Assembly: GCF_001658005.1 (NCBI RefSeq)
Contig: NZ_CP015986.1
Coordinates: 1,985,501 to 2,049,500, forward strand
Direction: 5' to 3'
Length of the DNA stretch: 64,000 nt
Source of the DNA: Sphingobium sp. EP60837
GTDB taxonomy: Bacteria; Pseudomonadota; Alphaproteobacteria; Sphingomonadales; Sphingomonadaceae
A program made the translations under genes and the position numbers. The notes under the pieces are model-generated. The model was not told where the DNA came from and did no database searches. It saw only the letters and a program-made list of their open reading frames with translations. The number at the start of each line of letters is the position of its first letter. Position 1 is the stretch's first letter. Below are positions 44,460 to 54,000 of the stretch, piece by piece.

Positions 44460-44679
44460 GCCGGGGTGATAGTGCAATTACCGCGCCGGGTTAAGCGCCA
44501 TCTTCGCGCTCGCGACATTGCTGATATTGCCGAAGCCGGTAAAATGCTTGCAGGCGTTCAATCTGGAGATCAGGCATCGCTCCATCGTGAGCACTGGCTG
44601 CCTCACCTTGCGGGGCGGGCTCGATGCCCGCTACCCGCTCACCGTCCTTTTAGCAGGACTGCTGCATAAGGGAGCAGGC

Positions 44680-44874
44680 ATGGCCGACATCATCAACTTC
44701 AGGCAGGCACGAAAAGCGAAGGCGCGGGCGGATAAGGAGCAGGCGGCTGCGGCCAATCGCGCGAAGTTCGGGCGGACGAAGCCGGAGCGGCAGGCAAGCC
44801 TTCAGGAAGAAGCACGGCTGGAGCGGCAGCTTAAGGGTGCTCGTCGCGAATTGGGAAAAGACGAAACTGAATAA
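44680..44874 (+). CDS. DUF4169 family small protein
   Basis: The 64-residue, highly charged, Lys/Arg/Ala/Glu-rich helical protein begins MADIINFRQARKAKARADKE, the DUF4169 hallmark. AAGGGAG precedes the ATG. Function is unknown. The open frame continues upstream to 44518 but that part (44460-44679) shows no protein character and holds two small hairpins. Confidence 0.85.
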   Translation: MADIINFRQARKAKARADKEQAAAANRAKFGRTKPERQASLQEEARLERQLKGARRELGKDETE

Positions 44875-45042
44875 TGGTGGTGTCAGTAAGCAGACCTGAC
44901 TGGCCTATGGCTATATCGGTAGATTAACAGCCATTCATATAGACTTTGTAGGAAACGATCCGCCGGACTGCTGCGTCGGTTTATCTCAAAGATTAACATG
45001 AGTTTGAGGTGGATTGTCCGCTTCGTCGGTTAAGCTCTGACT

Positions 45043-46008
45043 ATGAGAAGATATAGCCAATATATTCGTCCGGCCGGTGCCGCGATTGCCGCTGTTCTGG
45101 CCATTGGTCCCACCTATTCTTACGCGCAGGAAGCGGCCGCTCCAGCAGCATCTGCCCCCGCGGAAGTCATGGCCGCATCGCCGCCTGCGTCAGCGCCTGT
45201 GATCGTCCCGTCTCAGCCGGTGGTTCAGCCGACCCAATCGGTTGATGAGAGGATCGCTGCGGCGGTTGCAGCGTCGCAAGCTGAAACCGCGTCTGCGTCA
45301 ACGGAGGCGCCGGCAAAACGTGTCGAGCGCCGGGCCGAGCCTCAGCGGCAAAAGGCGGCCCACAGCCCGACAGCCCGTGCGCAGCGTGAGGCGGCAACGC
45401 CCGCTCCTACAGCGCAGCGAGAGCAGGCTAATCCTGCTCCCGCGCCGGTGGAGACGGTGGGCCCGACCGCACGCGAAGCCGCGCCGGTAGCGCCTCCAGT
45501 GGAGGAGCAGCCTGCGACGGCCAGCAATGCGCCGAACGAGGCGCTTTATTGGGCGCTGGGCGGCGGCGCTTTGCTGCTATTGGGCTTGGGAGGCGCGGCC
45601 GCCTTCCGCCGCCGCCGCACCGATGAGGAGGTTTTGGCTGTTGCACCGACCGCTCCTGTCGCCGCCGAGCCGGTGGTGACGGAGCGAGTTCCAGTGGTGG
45701 AGCCTGTGGTACAGCGCGCTCCGGCTGCTGCTTATACGCCGACTAAGCGGGCGCCGCAGATTGGCAGCTTGGAAGCCATGGCCGCCGCGCGGCCAAGTCC
45801 GGAAAATCCCTTCCTCACGCACAGCAAACGCATGCGGCGGGCGCGCTTCCTGCTCGCCCAGGCGGAACGGGGGGATGCCGCGCTGCATACGCCAACCGCC
45901 GCGCCCGTACCGCCGCAGACGATCCATGCCGAGCCGAAGATGCAGACGGTTTACAGGCTGGGCGGCGACCGGGGCCGTCAGATGGGGTTCAAGCCGCAGA
46001 CGCGCTGA
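45043..46008 (+). CDS. Hypothetical Pro/Ala-rich single-span envelope protein
   Basis: The 321-residue protein has a signal or anchor at 8-28 (AAIAAVLAIGPTYSYAQ) and a low-complexity Ala/Pro/Glu region to about 160. One clear TM segment follows (EALYWALGGGALLLLGLGGAAAF, ending in FRRRR), and then a second disordered tail with the conserved-looking ENPFLTHSKRMRRARFLLAQAE. The layout (periplasmic disordered part, one helix, RRRR stop-transfer) suggests an inner-membrane protein with a cytoplasmic basic tail. I do not recognise a named family. Confidence 0.7.
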   Translation: MRRYSQYIRPAGAAIAAVLAIGPTYSYAQEAAAPAASAPAEVMAASPPASAPVIVPSQPVVQPTQSVDERIAAAVAASQAETASASTEAPAKRVERRAEPQRQKAAHSPTARAQREAATPAPTAQREQANPAPAPVETVGPTAREAAPVAPPVEEQPATASNAPNEALYWALGGGALLLLGLGGAAAFRRRRTDEEVLAVAPTAPVAAEPVVTERVPVVEPVVQRAPAAAYTPTKRAPQIGSLEAMAAARPSPENPFLTHSKRMRRARFLLAQAERGDAALHTPTAAPVPPQTIHAEPKMQTVYRLGGDRGRQMGFKPQTR

Positions 46009-46165
46009 ACGCCATGGCCTTGGCCATCAACCAGTGAACGGGCGGCGGCTTTCACCGTCGCCCTTTTGCTCGCCTGCTTTTTCTCGACTCGGTTGCACTT
46101 GGAGCCCACCCCTGATACCGGCGCGCCGGTAATTTCGCGCCAGTTTGAAGGAAGGCCGCTCCACC

Positions 46166-47383
46166 ATGTCCGATAAGATCAACCGCATTGTCCTTGCCTT
46201 CTCAGGAGGGCTCGACACAAGCGTGATCCTGAAGTGGCTGCAGCAGACCTATAATTGTGAGGTCGTGACCTTCACCGCCGACCTGGGTCAGGGCGAAGAG
46301 CTGGAGCCCGCGCGGCAGAAGGCCAAGCTGATGGGCGTCAGGGATGAGCATATCTTCATCGACGACCTGCGCGAAGAGTTCGTCAAAGACTATGTTTTCC
46401 CGATGATGCGTTCCAACGCGCTGTATGAGGGGCTGTATCTGCTCGGCACATCGATCGCGCGGCCGTTGATCGCCAAGCGGCAGATCGAGATCGCGAAGAT
46501 GGTGGGCGCTGACGCCGTGTCGCATGGCGCGACCGGCAAGGGCAATGACCAGGTCCGCTTCGAGCTGGGCTATTATGCATTGTCGCCCGACATCAAGGTG
46601 ATCGCGCCGTGGCGCGAGTGGGATTTGACCAGCCGTACCAAGTTGATCGAGTTCGCCGAGCAGCACCAGATTCCTATTCCCCGGGACAAGCGCGGCGAAA
46701 GCCCCTTTTCGACCGATGCGAACATGCTGCACACCTCGTCCGAGGGGAAGGTGCTGGAAGATCCGTGGGAAGAAACCCCGGATTATGTCTATTCGCGCAC
46801 CGTCAACCCGGAGGATGCGCCGGACGCCCCCGAATATATCACGATCGATTTCGAGCGGGGCGATGGCGTGGCGATCAACGGCGTGGGCATGAGCCCGGCG
46901 ACGCTGCTGGAAACGCTCAATGAATATGGCCGCAAGCATGGCATCGGGCGGCTCGATCTGGTCGAGAACCGCTTCGTCGGCATGAAGTCGCGCGGCATGT
47001 ATGAAACGCCGGGCGGCACCATCTATCACCTCGCGCACCGGGGCATTGAGCAGCTGACGCTTGATCGCGGCGCGGCGCATCTGAAGGATGAACTGGCGCC
47101 CAAATATGCAGAGCTGATCTATAACGGCTTCTGGTTCTCGCCGGAGCGCGAGATGTTGCAGGCGGCGATCGACCATAGCCAGGAGAAGGTGACAGGCACC
47201 GTCCGGCTGAAGCTGTACAAGGGCGGCGTCTATGTCGTCGGGCGCAAGTCGCCCTATTCGCTCTACAGCGAGAAGGTCGTGACGTTCGAGGATGATGCGG
47301 GTGCCTATGACCAGCGCGATGCGGCCGGGTTCATCAAGCTGAATGCGCTGCGGCTGCGCTTGCTGGGGCGGCGGGACGGCTGA
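46166..47383 (+). CDS. argG: Argininosuccinate synthase
   Basis: The 405-residue enzyme joins citrulline and aspartate with ATP in arginine synthesis. The N-terminal P-loop-like [18 protein letters not shown] is the PP-motif of the N-type ATP pyrophosphatases. [20 protein letters not shown] and [14 protein letters not shown] are family hallmarks. The start MSDKINRI has AAGGAAGG upstream; an ATG 21 bases earlier is weaker. No other arg genes are adjacent. Confidence 0.96.
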   Translation: MSDKINRIVLAFSGGLDTSVILKWLQQTYNCEVVTFTADLGQGEELEPARQKAKLMGVRDEHIFIDDLREEFVKDYVFPMMRSNALYEGLYLLGTSIARPLIAKRQIEIAKMVGADAVSHGATGKGNDQVRFELGYYALSPDIKVIAPWREWDLTSRTKLIEFAEQHQIPIPRDKRGESPFSTDANMLHTSSEGKVLEDPWEETPDYVYSRTVNPEDAPDAPEYITIDFERGDGVAINGVGMSPATLLETLNEYGRKHGIGRLDLVENRFVGMKSRGMYETPGGTIYHLAHRGIEQLTLDRGAAHLKDELAPKYAELIYNGFWFSPEREMLQAAIDHSQEKVTGTVRLKLYKGGVYVVGRKSPYSLYSEKVVTFEDDAGAYDQRDAAGFIKLNALRLRLLGRRDG

Positions 47384-47433
47384 GGCTGATCCGTCATTCG
47401 GGCGCGCGCTTGAGGTCCTGGGCGATGTCGTCT

Positions 47434-47465
47434 CCCGTCATCCCGGCTTCCGCTGGGACGACGGG
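47434..47465. repeat. GTCATCCCGGC-type inverted repeat
   Basis: Arms of about 14 bases (CCCGTCATCCCGGC / GCTGGGACGACGGG, two mismatches) lie 50 bases after argG. It belongs with the elements at 22786-22815 and 50604-50684. Confidence 0.6.
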
Positions 47466-47469
47466 CGTT

Positions 47470-47517
47470 ACAAATTGCGACACAATCCTGCGTGACATGA
47501 CAAAGTTGCGGGACAAG
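47470..47517. promoter_or_regulatory. Direct repeats ACAAA(G)TTGCGnnACAA, 30 bases apart
   Basis: Copies start at 47470 and 47500, three helical turns apart, just upstream of the EF-hand gene leader. They could bind the OmpR-type regulator encoded downstream. This is inference from position and periodicity. Confidence 0.35.
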
Positions 47518-47532
47518 TCTTCCTCATAAGGG

Positions 47533-47573
47533 TTCCAAGGACGGCGCTGCCGTTCGTCACCCTTGGAAGGAAG
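47533..47573 (+). promoter_or_regulatory. Structured leader with ribosome-site hairpin before the EF-hand gene
   Basis: TTCCAAGG (47533-47540) pairs perfectly with CCTTGGAA (47561-47568). Inside it ACGGC/GCCGT (47541-47553) forms a second stem. The ribosome site GGAAGGAAG (47565-47573) overlaps the outer 3' arm, so folding could limit translation. Confidence 0.5.
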
Positions 47574-47580
47574 ATATTAG

Positions 47581-48222
47581 ATGATCCGCAAATATATGGG
47601 CACGGTTGCCCTCGGCGCGCTGTTCGTTGGCGGGCTGGCCGCGTCCCATCTGGCGCTGGCGCAGCCGGGCGATCGCGGGCCTCATGATCGCAACGGCGGT
47701 CTGATCGCCATGGCCGATGCGAACAAGGACGGGAAGGTCAGCAAGGCCGAACTGACGACCGCGCTCGATGCGCGCTTCGTCAAGATGGATGCCAATCGCG
47801 ACGGCAAGCTGACCAAGGAAGATCGTGAGATGCGCCGTCGGGCCCGGCTGGACGAGCGTTTCGCGGCGCTCGACCGTGACCGCAACGGCCAGATCAGCAA
47901 GGCGGAGTTCGCCGCCGGACATCAGGGTCGCCCGGATGGAGACGGGCCGCGTGGACGCGACGGGCATCGTTTCGGGCGCGGCGGCGACCATGGCTTTGGC
48001 GGCGGGATGATGTTCCGCGGTCGCGGCGGCGCAAGGGGCGAGGCGATGCAGGATGGCGTGGTGACCCGCGCCGAGTTCCTGGCGCGACCGCTCGCCATGT
48101 TCGACAAGGCCGATGCGAACAAGGACGGCTTTGTTACCGCCGACGAGATGAAGGCCGCGCGGGAGGCCATGCGTGATGCGTGGCAGGCCCGCCGTGGGTC
48201 CGACGCAAGCCCGAAGAACTGA
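47581..48222 (+). CDS. Exported EF-hand calcium-binding protein
   Basis: The 213-residue protein has a signal peptide (1-28, LALAQ) and four 12-residue EF-hand loops: D46-E57 (DANKDGKVSKAE), D70-D81 (DANRDGKLTKED, Asp at position 12), D98-E109 (DRDRNGQISKAE) and D178-E189 (DANKDGFVTADE). A half loop lies at 158-165. A Gly/Arg/His/Asp-rich stretch (about 115-152) separates hands 3 and 4. It is probably a periplasmic Ca2+ buffer or sensor. It lies 70 bases before a two-component pair, which suggests a shared cation theme. Confidence 0.88.
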   Translation: MIRKYMGTVALGALFVGGLAASHLALAQPGDRGPHDRNGGLIAMADANKDGKVSKAELTTALDARFVKMDANRDGKLTKEDREMRRRARLDERFAALDRDRNGQISKAEFAAGHQGRPDGDGPRGRDGHRFGRGGDHGFGGGMMFRGRGGARGEAMQDGVVTRAEFLARPLAMFDKADANKDGFVTADEMKAAREAMRDAWQARRGSDASPKN

Positions 48223-48292
48223 CCGCAAGCGAAGGGTGGGGGACATGTCCTTCACCCTTCCAAGCTGCTGATAGTCGTGACAGATATCCTTT

Positions 48293-49012
48293 ATGAGTGA
48301 AAAACCCCATCTGCTGCTCGTCGATGATGAGCGTTCGATCCGCGAGCCGCTGGCGCAATATCTCTCGCGCAACGGCTTTCGCGTGACTGCGGTCGAAAGT
48401 GCGGCCGAGGCGCGGATGCGGCTCAACGCCAATGCGATCGACCTCGTGATCCTGGACATCATGATGCCGGGCGAGGATGGGCTGTCGCTGTGCCGTCACA
48501 TCCGCGAGACCAGCGAAATCCCGGTGATCCTGCTCACCGCCAAGTCCGAGGAGACGGACCGGATCGTGGGGCTGGAGATGGGGGCGGACGATTATGTGCT
48601 GAAGCCCTTTTCCCCGCGCGAGCTGGTGGCGCGGATCAAGGTGATCTTCCGCCGGGTGGCGACGGGCGGCCAGCGCGTGACGGCTCCGGATGGTGCGACC
48701 TACGCCTTCGCCGGCTGGCTCCTGAAAACGCAGGAGCGGGTGCTGGTGGATCAGGAAGGCGTGGTGCTGCCGCTGTCCACGGCCGAATATAATCTGATGA
48801 TGGCCTTTGCGACGCGGCCGAACCAGGTGTTGAGCCGCGACCAGCTGCTCGACATCACCCAGGGGCGGGAGGCCAATGCGTTCGACCGGGCGATCGACAA
48901 CCAGATCAGCCGGTTGCGCAAGAAGATCGAACCGGACCCGAAGAGCCCGACGCTGATCAAGACGGTGTGGGGTGGAGGCTATACGCTGTCCGCGGATGTG
49001 AGAAAGCTGTGA
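48293..49012 (+). CDS. OmpR-family response regulator
   Basis: The 239-residue protein has a receiver domain (D12/D13 acid pocket in LLVDDERSIRE, phosphoacceptor D55 in LVILDIMMPGEDG, K in VLKPFSPREL) and a winged-helix output domain (about 135-235) ending in KTVWGGGYTLSADVRKL. It would bind DNA as a dimer at direct repeats; repeats upstream of the EF-hand gene are candidates. Its stop overlaps the GTG of the kinase gene (GTGA). Confidence 0.93.
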   Translation: MSEKPHLLLVDDERSIREPLAQYLSRNGFRVTAVESAAEARMRLNANAIDLVILDIMMPGEDGLSLCRHIRETSEIPVILLTAKSEETDRIVGLEMGADDYVLKPFSPRELVARIKVIFRRVATGGQRVTAPDGATYAFAGWLLKTQERVLVDQEGVVLPLSTAEYNLMMAFATRPNQVLSRDQLLDITQGREANAFDRAIDNQISRLRKKIEPDPKSPTLIKTVWGGGYTLSADVRKL

Positions 49013-50352
49013 GGCGGTTTCGCCTTTGGCCCCAAAGCCTGGTCGGCCAGATCATCATGCTGGTCGCGATTGCTCTGTTCGTGGCGCAGGCGATCAATTT
49101 CGGCCTATTGCTGCAGGAGCGCAACCGGCTGACGCTGACGGCGCAGACGGCGCCGGGCGTCTATCGCATCGTCGATGCGCTGGACAACCGGGGAGAGCCG
49201 CCCGCAGGCAACCGCCCGCCAAGAGCGCGCTTTTTCAATGCGCCGCCGGTGCTGAAGGGCGACAGGCGGCCTGAGATCGAGCGGCGGGCCCTGGCGATGT
49301 TTGCCGATATCGGCATCCCCGTTCTTTCGGTGCAGGTTGTGGAGCAGAGCCAGACCGTGCCGATGCGCCGGTGGGAACGGGCCCGCATGCGGTCGCTGGA
49401 CGACCCGCGTGGACCCAGGGGCAGAAGGCTGACGATGGCCGCGCAATATCAGCCGGGCAAATGGGTCGTGGCGCAATCGCGCATGGGCGACCGGCCGCCG
49501 CGCTTTGGCGGCTGGCTGATCGCGCAGACGCTGATCCTCTATGCGATCGTGCTTCTGCCGCTGTTGTGGGTGGGGCGCAGGCTGGCGCGGCCGCTGGGGC
49601 AGCTGACCCGATCGGCGCAGCAATTTGCGCGGACGGGATCGGCCGATGCGGTTGAGGAGCGGGGGCCGGGCGATGTACGCGACCTGACTACTGCCTTCAA
49701 CGCGATGCGCAGCCGCATTATCGTGATGTTGGATGAAAAGGACCGCATGCTGGGCGCGATCGGCCATGACCTGCGCACGCCGCTGGCGTCGCTGCGGGTG
49801 CGTGCAGAATCGGTCGAGGATGACGGCGAGCGCGCACGCATTTCGCAGACGATCGACGAGATGAATCGGATGCTGGAGGATATCCTCTCGCTGGCGCGGG
49901 CAGGGCGGAGCAGCGAGGCGGCGCAGAAAGTGGATATCGCAGCGCTGGCCGATGCGGTGGTGGAGGATTTCATCGAACTCGGATCGCCCGCAGAGATGGC
50001 GGATAGTGAGCGTGCGGTGGCGTCGGTAAGGCCGCAGCAGATCCGCCGCGCGCTGCGCAACCTGATCGAAAATGCGATCGTCTATGGCGATCGCGCGCAT
50101 GTTTCCGTGGCCCGCGAGGACGGCGCGATCCGGCTGATCGTCGCGGATGAAGGACCGGGCATCGCCGAAGAGCGGATGGAAGAGATGATGGAGCCCTTCA
50201 CCCGGCTGGAAGGGTCCCGCAATCGGGAGACGGGCGGCGCGGGCCTCGGGCTGGCGCTGGTCCGCGCGATCATGGCGGAGCATGGCGGCGCGCTGAAGCT
50301 GGTCAACCGGGCTGGCGGGGGGCTGGAGGCGAGCCTGCTGCTGCCGGTTTGA
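49009..50352 (+). CDS. Sensor histidine kinase (EnvZ/OmpB type)
   Basis: The 447-residue membrane kinase starts at GTG 49009. TM1 is at about 11-35, and an Arg/Pro-rich periplasmic sensor follows (about 36-163). TM2 (LIAQTLILYAIVLLPLLWVG) leads into HAMP, the dimerisation helix with H253 (GHDLRTPLASL), and a HATPase domain with N-box ENAIVYG, DEGPGI and GGAGLGLAL. It partners the regulator just upstream, which it overlaps by four bases. The signal is unknown; the nearby EF-hand protein makes a divalent cation plausible. Confidence 0.93.
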   Translation: MRRFRLWPQSLVGQIIMLVAIALFVAQAINFGLLLQERNRLTLTAQTAPGVYRIVDALDNRGEPPAGNRPPRARFFNAPPVLKGDRRPEIERRALAMFADIGIPVLSVQVVEQSQTVPMRRWERARMRSLDDPRGPRGRRLTMAAQYQPGKWVVAQSRMGDRPPRFGGWLIAQTLILYAIVLLPLLWVGRRLARPLGQLTRSAQQFARTGSADAVEERGPGDVRDLTTAFNAMRSRIIVMLDEKDRMLGAIGHDLRTPLASLRVRAESVEDDGERARISQTIDEMNRMLEDILSLARAGRSSEAAQKVDIAALADAVVEDFIELGSPAEMADSERAVASVRPQQIRRALRNLIENAIVYGDRAHVSVAREDGAIRLIVADEGPGIAEERMEEMMEPFTRLEGSRNRETGGAGLGLALVRAIMAEHGGALKLVNRAGGGLEASLLLPV

Positions 50353-50849
50353 CGGTTGGGAGATGCCGGAAAACGGCCATTTTCGGTCGAAGTTCACACC
50401 ATATGCGCGCGCGTGCGCGACCGCGCGTAGGCGTCGTGGAAAGCAGGTTGGACATTTCAAAGACGGGCCGGAGTAGGCAGGCCGAAGGAATGTAGGACAG
50501 CGAAAAGCGGAGTCACGACGGAAAATAGGATGGTTTTTGCGTCGGTTGTGGCCTGGAGGTTACAATTGGTCGCGCGATTTCGGCTAACGGGTCGCCGGTT
50601 CTTCGTCACCCGGACTCGATGCGGGGTCCGCTTAACTTTGCTGATTAGAAGAAGCGGGATGCCGGCTCAAGGCCGGCATGACGGTAGAGTTTTTCGGTTA
50701 GCGACCAAAAGTCGCCTCTCCTGCATATGTAGACGCTTGCTGATTGAGGACGTTCGCACGGAGGCGTGGCTCCCCTAAAGATTCACCCCCATCGGTCTGG
50801 AACGGGGCATAGTGGAACAACGACGAGTGGCGCGGTGTCATCAGCTGCG
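50353..50849. other. 497-base spacer with a repeat; no gene recognised
   Basis: It lies between the kinase gene and the convergent DUF2279 gene. It contains a CG-alternating tract (about 50403-50430), the repeat at 50604-50684 and scattered short frames that lack ribosome sites. I see no protein-coding signal. Confidence 0.55.
50604..50684. repeat. GTCATCCCGG-type composite palindrome
   Basis: CGTCACCCGGACTCGATGCG at the left and the perfect hairpin GATGCCGGC..GCCGGCATGACGG at the right form an ~80-base imperfect palindrome. It is a familiar intergenic repeat type in sphingomonads. Confidence 0.6.
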
Positions 50850-51938
50850 TCAGTCGTCAAATGCATGAGTAGCCGTGTAAGGTATCTGAAAATAATCGAG
50901 ACCTGCACCGATCGCCCGGCCGGCAAAGGAACGACTGTTCTTGAAGAAAATTTCCTTGAGATTGAGCGCAACACCGAAGAAAATGTCACGATCGGGCTTG
51001 ATGCCCATCGCGCGGTCGCGGTTCGAAAAGTTCTTGCCGCGATAGCCCACTTGTATTTCTACAAATCGCAGCGGACTGTTTTCCAACGTCTTGAAGCCAG
51101 CGAGCTCCAGCGACAGCAGGAAGCGCTGCTGCTCATAATGCTTTTTGCCACTGCGCGAAAAACCCCTTTTATTGGGCATGAGCATCAGGCGGAAGTCGAG
51201 TTTACTTGCGAGACCAGGCACAATATGCCTCACTGCCGAGAGGCTTGCACCCAATCCGTTGAAGACGACGTCCTGTACAGAAAAGCCGCTACTGGTCTTG
51301 AAGGCGTCAAACATCTCACCGTATAGCTGGAGTCCGAAACCCATCATCGCCGCGGGCACTGCCGCACGCGCGCGATCACCCGTTTTGCGCGCTATGCGCC
51401 ATCCCAAAAATTCCGAAAACAGATAACCGTTGAACGCGTGCGTCAACTTATCGATGCCCAGATTGGCTGTGTCCCTTCCGAACCATCCTTCATCGTGAAA
51501 GTGAAAGCCGGTGTTGAGATTTGTAAGCTGTGTCTGGATCGTGGTCGTGTACGCCATGATTCCAAGCGCTTCCCACTTGGCTGCACCCATACGGCTACCT
51601 AAAGATCGATATTCCCGTCGCCGTTCAGTATCGATTGTCCGTTCCTCGACATTCTCCGCAAAGGCAGCAGTCGGGGACATGAGGGCCCAAGCGAGCGGGA
51701 CTGGCTCAGACGCGGTGAACGCCTGATGCGTCTGCCAAGCTTGGATTGGATCTGAAGCAGTCGGATCCGCGATCACTGCGGGTGGCGATTTTGAACGGTA
51801 TGTAGCTAAATCAAAAAGCGCAGCATTTTCGTCCGATATGCCGCCAAGGTCCGTGGAAAGAGGGTCAGCGAGAGCGGCATGTGCAGACGAAATAGTCGTA
51901 AGTAAGACGACACCCCCCAAGGCAATCATTGTGCGCAT
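50850..51938 (-). CDS. DUF2279 (YfiM-like) protein
   Basis: The 362-residue protein (ATG at 51938, AGGAGGGGG upstream) has a signal peptide (to AHAALA) and a DUF2279 region at about 110-215: WEALGIMAYTTTIQTQL, FHFHDEGWFGRDTANLGIDK and LTHAFNGYLFSEFLGWRIARK. The family comprises envelope proteins of unknown function with a conserved LGxDKxxH-like signature (here LGIDKLTH). The last ~130 residues (RFLLSLELAGFKTL, FVEIQVGYRGKNF) read like beta strands of an outer-membrane protein. GC looks lower than in the flanking genes, a hint of separate ancestry. Confidence 0.75.
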   Translation of the reverse strand: MRTMIALGGVVLLTTISSAHAALADPLSTDLGGISDENAALFDLATYRSKSPPAVIADPTASDPIQAWQTHQAFTASEPVPLAWALMSPTAAFAENVEERTIDTERRREYRSLGSRMGAAKWEALGIMAYTTTIQTQLTNLNTGFHFHDEGWFGRDTANLGIDKLTHAFNGYLFSEFLGWRIARKTGDRARAAVPAAMMGFGLQLYGEMFDAFKTSSGFSVQDVVFNGLGASLSAVRHIVPGLASKLDFRLMLMPNKRGFSRSGKKHYEQQRFLLSLELAGFKTLENSPLRFVEIQVGYRGKNFSNRDRAMGIKPDRDIFFGVALNLKEIFFKNSRSFAGRAIGAGLDYFQIPYTATHAFDD

Positions 51939-52077
51939 GATCCCCCCTCCTGCAACCTTAGATAATCGTATCGACCGCATCCAAGAGTGTCGCAAGAGCG
52001 AAGAGGAGGTAGAAACGGAATTGAAGCTCAAGGCGATCGGGATGGAGGGCTGCGAGCCGCCCAACTCCGCGGCCCCG

Positions 52078-53133
52078 TCAATGCTTGCCCGGCTTGCTCG
52101 ATGTGCCTGGCGCTGTGGGGTTTAGCAGTTGCACGCCGGCGGGGAGGCCGGTGCCGCCCATGTCGATCCTGGTCGCTTCGACGCGGGCGACGCGGGCCGG
52201 ATCGTCGCGCTCGCGGATCGCGGCCTTGGTTTCCTCATCCACGCCCGGCTCCTCGCCGCCGCTGCTGCCGCCCTGGCTCCAGCCGAGGATGATCGACATG
52301 CGCCGGTTGCGCGGGTCATAGGCATTGCCCTTGGCGAAGGGCTCGCGGTCGGCGACGCCTTCGATCCGGGCAAAACGATCATTGCCGATGCCGCTGGCCG
52401 CCAGCGTCTTGCGCGTGGCTTCGGCGCGGGCGGAGGAAAGCATCCAATTGTTCATGCTCTGACCAGAGCTGTAGGGCAGGCCATCGGTATGGCCGCGCAC
52501 GATCAGCGGATTGGGCATGCCGCGCACGACGCCAGCCACTTCGCTTACCAGGTCGCGGGCCTGGGGCAGCAGCCGGTCGGTGCCCATCGCGAACATGGCG
52601 AAATTGGCCTCGTCGATGAGGTCGATGCGCAGTCCTTCGCGCGTTTCGGTGAAGCGGACGTTGCGGCGCAGCTTGTCCATGCCCTTCTTGCGGGCCATGC
52701 GCGCTTCCAATTCCTTCTTCACCGCCTCGAACTTGGCGCGGTCGGCGGCGCGGGTGGCCTTGCCGCCCTGGTCCTTCGTTCCGGTGGCGTCGCGCGGAAT
52801 GGTGATGGCGAGATTGCCCTGACCGCCGGTCGTCGGGTAATTTTCCTTGCTGACCATTGAGTCGCCGCCGAACAGGCCGCTTGAACCGGCCGAAGCCATC
52901 TTCAGTTCGACCAGCGTCGGCGTGAAATAGTCGGCCAGGCCCTTGCGCTGCTTTTCGGTGGTCGCACCCAACAGCCACATCAGCAGGAAGAAGGCCATCA
53001 TTGCCGTCACGAAGTCGGCATAGGCGACCTTCCACGCGCCGCCATGATGGCCGCCATGCCCTTCGACGATGATCTTCTTGACGATGATCGGCCGGGGTTC
53101 GGGCTCGTTCGCGCCGCGCTTCTTGTCCGACAT
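52078..53133 (-). CDS. motB: Flagellar motor stator protein MotB
   Basis: The 351-residue protein has one TM helix with the proton-binding Asp (WKVAYADFVTAMMAFFLLMWLL, about 33-54), a plug and linker, and a C-terminal OmpA-like peptidoglycan-binding domain (VRGHTDGLPYSS; SSARAEATRKTL; YDPRNRRMSIIL). With MotA it forms the proton channel that turns the flagellum. It follows motA by three bases and ends the flagellar operon. Confidence 0.95.
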   Translation of the reverse strand: MSDKKRGANEPEPRPIIVKKIIVEGHGGHHGGAWKVAYADFVTAMMAFFLLMWLLGATTEKQRKGLADYFTPTLVELKMASAGSSGLFGGDSMVSKENYPTTGGQGNLAITIPRDATGTKDQGGKATRAADRAKFEAVKKELEARMARKKGMDKLRRNVRFTETREGLRIDLIDEANFAMFAMGTDRLLPQARDLVSEVAGVVRGMPNPLIVRGHTDGLPYSSGQSMNNWMLSSARAEATRKTLAASGIGNDRFARIEGVADREPFAKGNAYDPRNRRMSIILGWSQGGSSGGEEPGVDEETKAAIRERDDPARVARVEATRIDMGGTGLPAGVQLLNPTAPGTSSKPGKH

Positions 53134-53136
53134 GGC

Positions 53137-54000
53137 TTATTTGCCCCGCATACCGTCGAAGACTTCGGCGAAGGCCGGCTGATTCGCATGGGTGAGGCTG
53201 GAGCGCGCGGCTTCGATGACGAGCGGCTGCGGGTGGCCGTGTAGCGATGCGATGATGATCTGCTTGACGACATGGTACATCGACCCGTCGGCCTCGATCA
53301 CCGCGCGGCAGCGATTGGCGAAGGGATTGACCATTCCATAGGCGAGCAGCACGCCCAGGAAGGTGCCGACCAGCGCCGATCCGATCATGCCGCCCAGGAT
53401 CGCGGGCGGCTGGTCGATCGAGCCCATGGTCTTCACGACGCCCAGAACCGCCGCGACGATGCCGAGCGCGGGAAGGGCGTCGGCAAGGCCCTGGAGGTTG
53501 TCGGCGGGCTTCAGCGATTCGTGATGATGCGTCTTGAGGGCGTTATCCATGACCTCTTCGACCGCGTGCGGATCGAGCGTGCCGGAGGAGACGACGACCA
53601 GACGCAGCGTATCGCTGATCAGGTGGATCAGCGTCTTGTCGCCCATCAGGCGCGGATATTCGGAGAAGATGGTCGAGCTGGCCGGGTCCTCGATATGGGG
53701 CTCCAGCGCCACCGGACCTTCGACACGCAGCGTCTTCATGAGGCGCGAGACGAGGAAGATGCAGTCGAGAAAGTCCTGCTTCTTATATTTGGGACCCTTG
53801 AACACCTTGCCCAGGCCGCCGCCGAGCGCCTTGAGGTCCGCGCCGGAGTTTCCGATGATGAGCGCGCCGACCGCCGCGCCGCCGATGATGATCATTTCAT
53901 GGGGCAAGGCGTGAAGAACGGGGCCGATGTCGCCGCCCGTGAAGATGAAGCCGCCGAAAACCATGGCGAGCAGCACGACGAGGCCAATGATTGCGAACAT
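53137..54000 (-). CDS. motA: Flagellar motor stator protein MotA
   Basis: The 287-residue protein has four TM helices (1-20, 33-52, about 170-190 and 202-222), a large cytoplasmic loop (about 55-165) and a C-terminal tail. AVLGVVKTMGSI and the preceding ADALPALGIVAA form the conserved third helix. A 197-base spacer without a clear promoter separates it from flgL, so it may be transcribed with flg or from a weak promoter of its own. Confidence 0.95.
   Translation of the reverse strand: MFAIIGLVVLLAMVFGGFIFTGGDIGPVLHALPHEMIIIGGAAVGALIIGNSGADLKALGGGLGKVFKGPKYKKQDFLDCIFLVSRLMKTLRVEGPVALEPHIEDPASSTIFSEYPRLMGDKTLIHLISDTLRLVVVSSGTLDPHAVEEVMDNALKTHHHESLKPADNLQGLADALPALGIVAAVLGVVKTMGSIDQPPAILGGMIGSALVGTFLGVLLAYGMVNPFANRCRAVIEADGSMYHVVKQIIIASLHGHPQPLVIEAARSSLTHANQPAFAEVFDGMRGK

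Noticed and set aside
47434..50684. CRISPR-like spaced repeats
   Set aside because: The dyads at 47434, 50604 and 22786 are isolated single palindromes of a dispersed family, with no regular spacer array and no cas genes.
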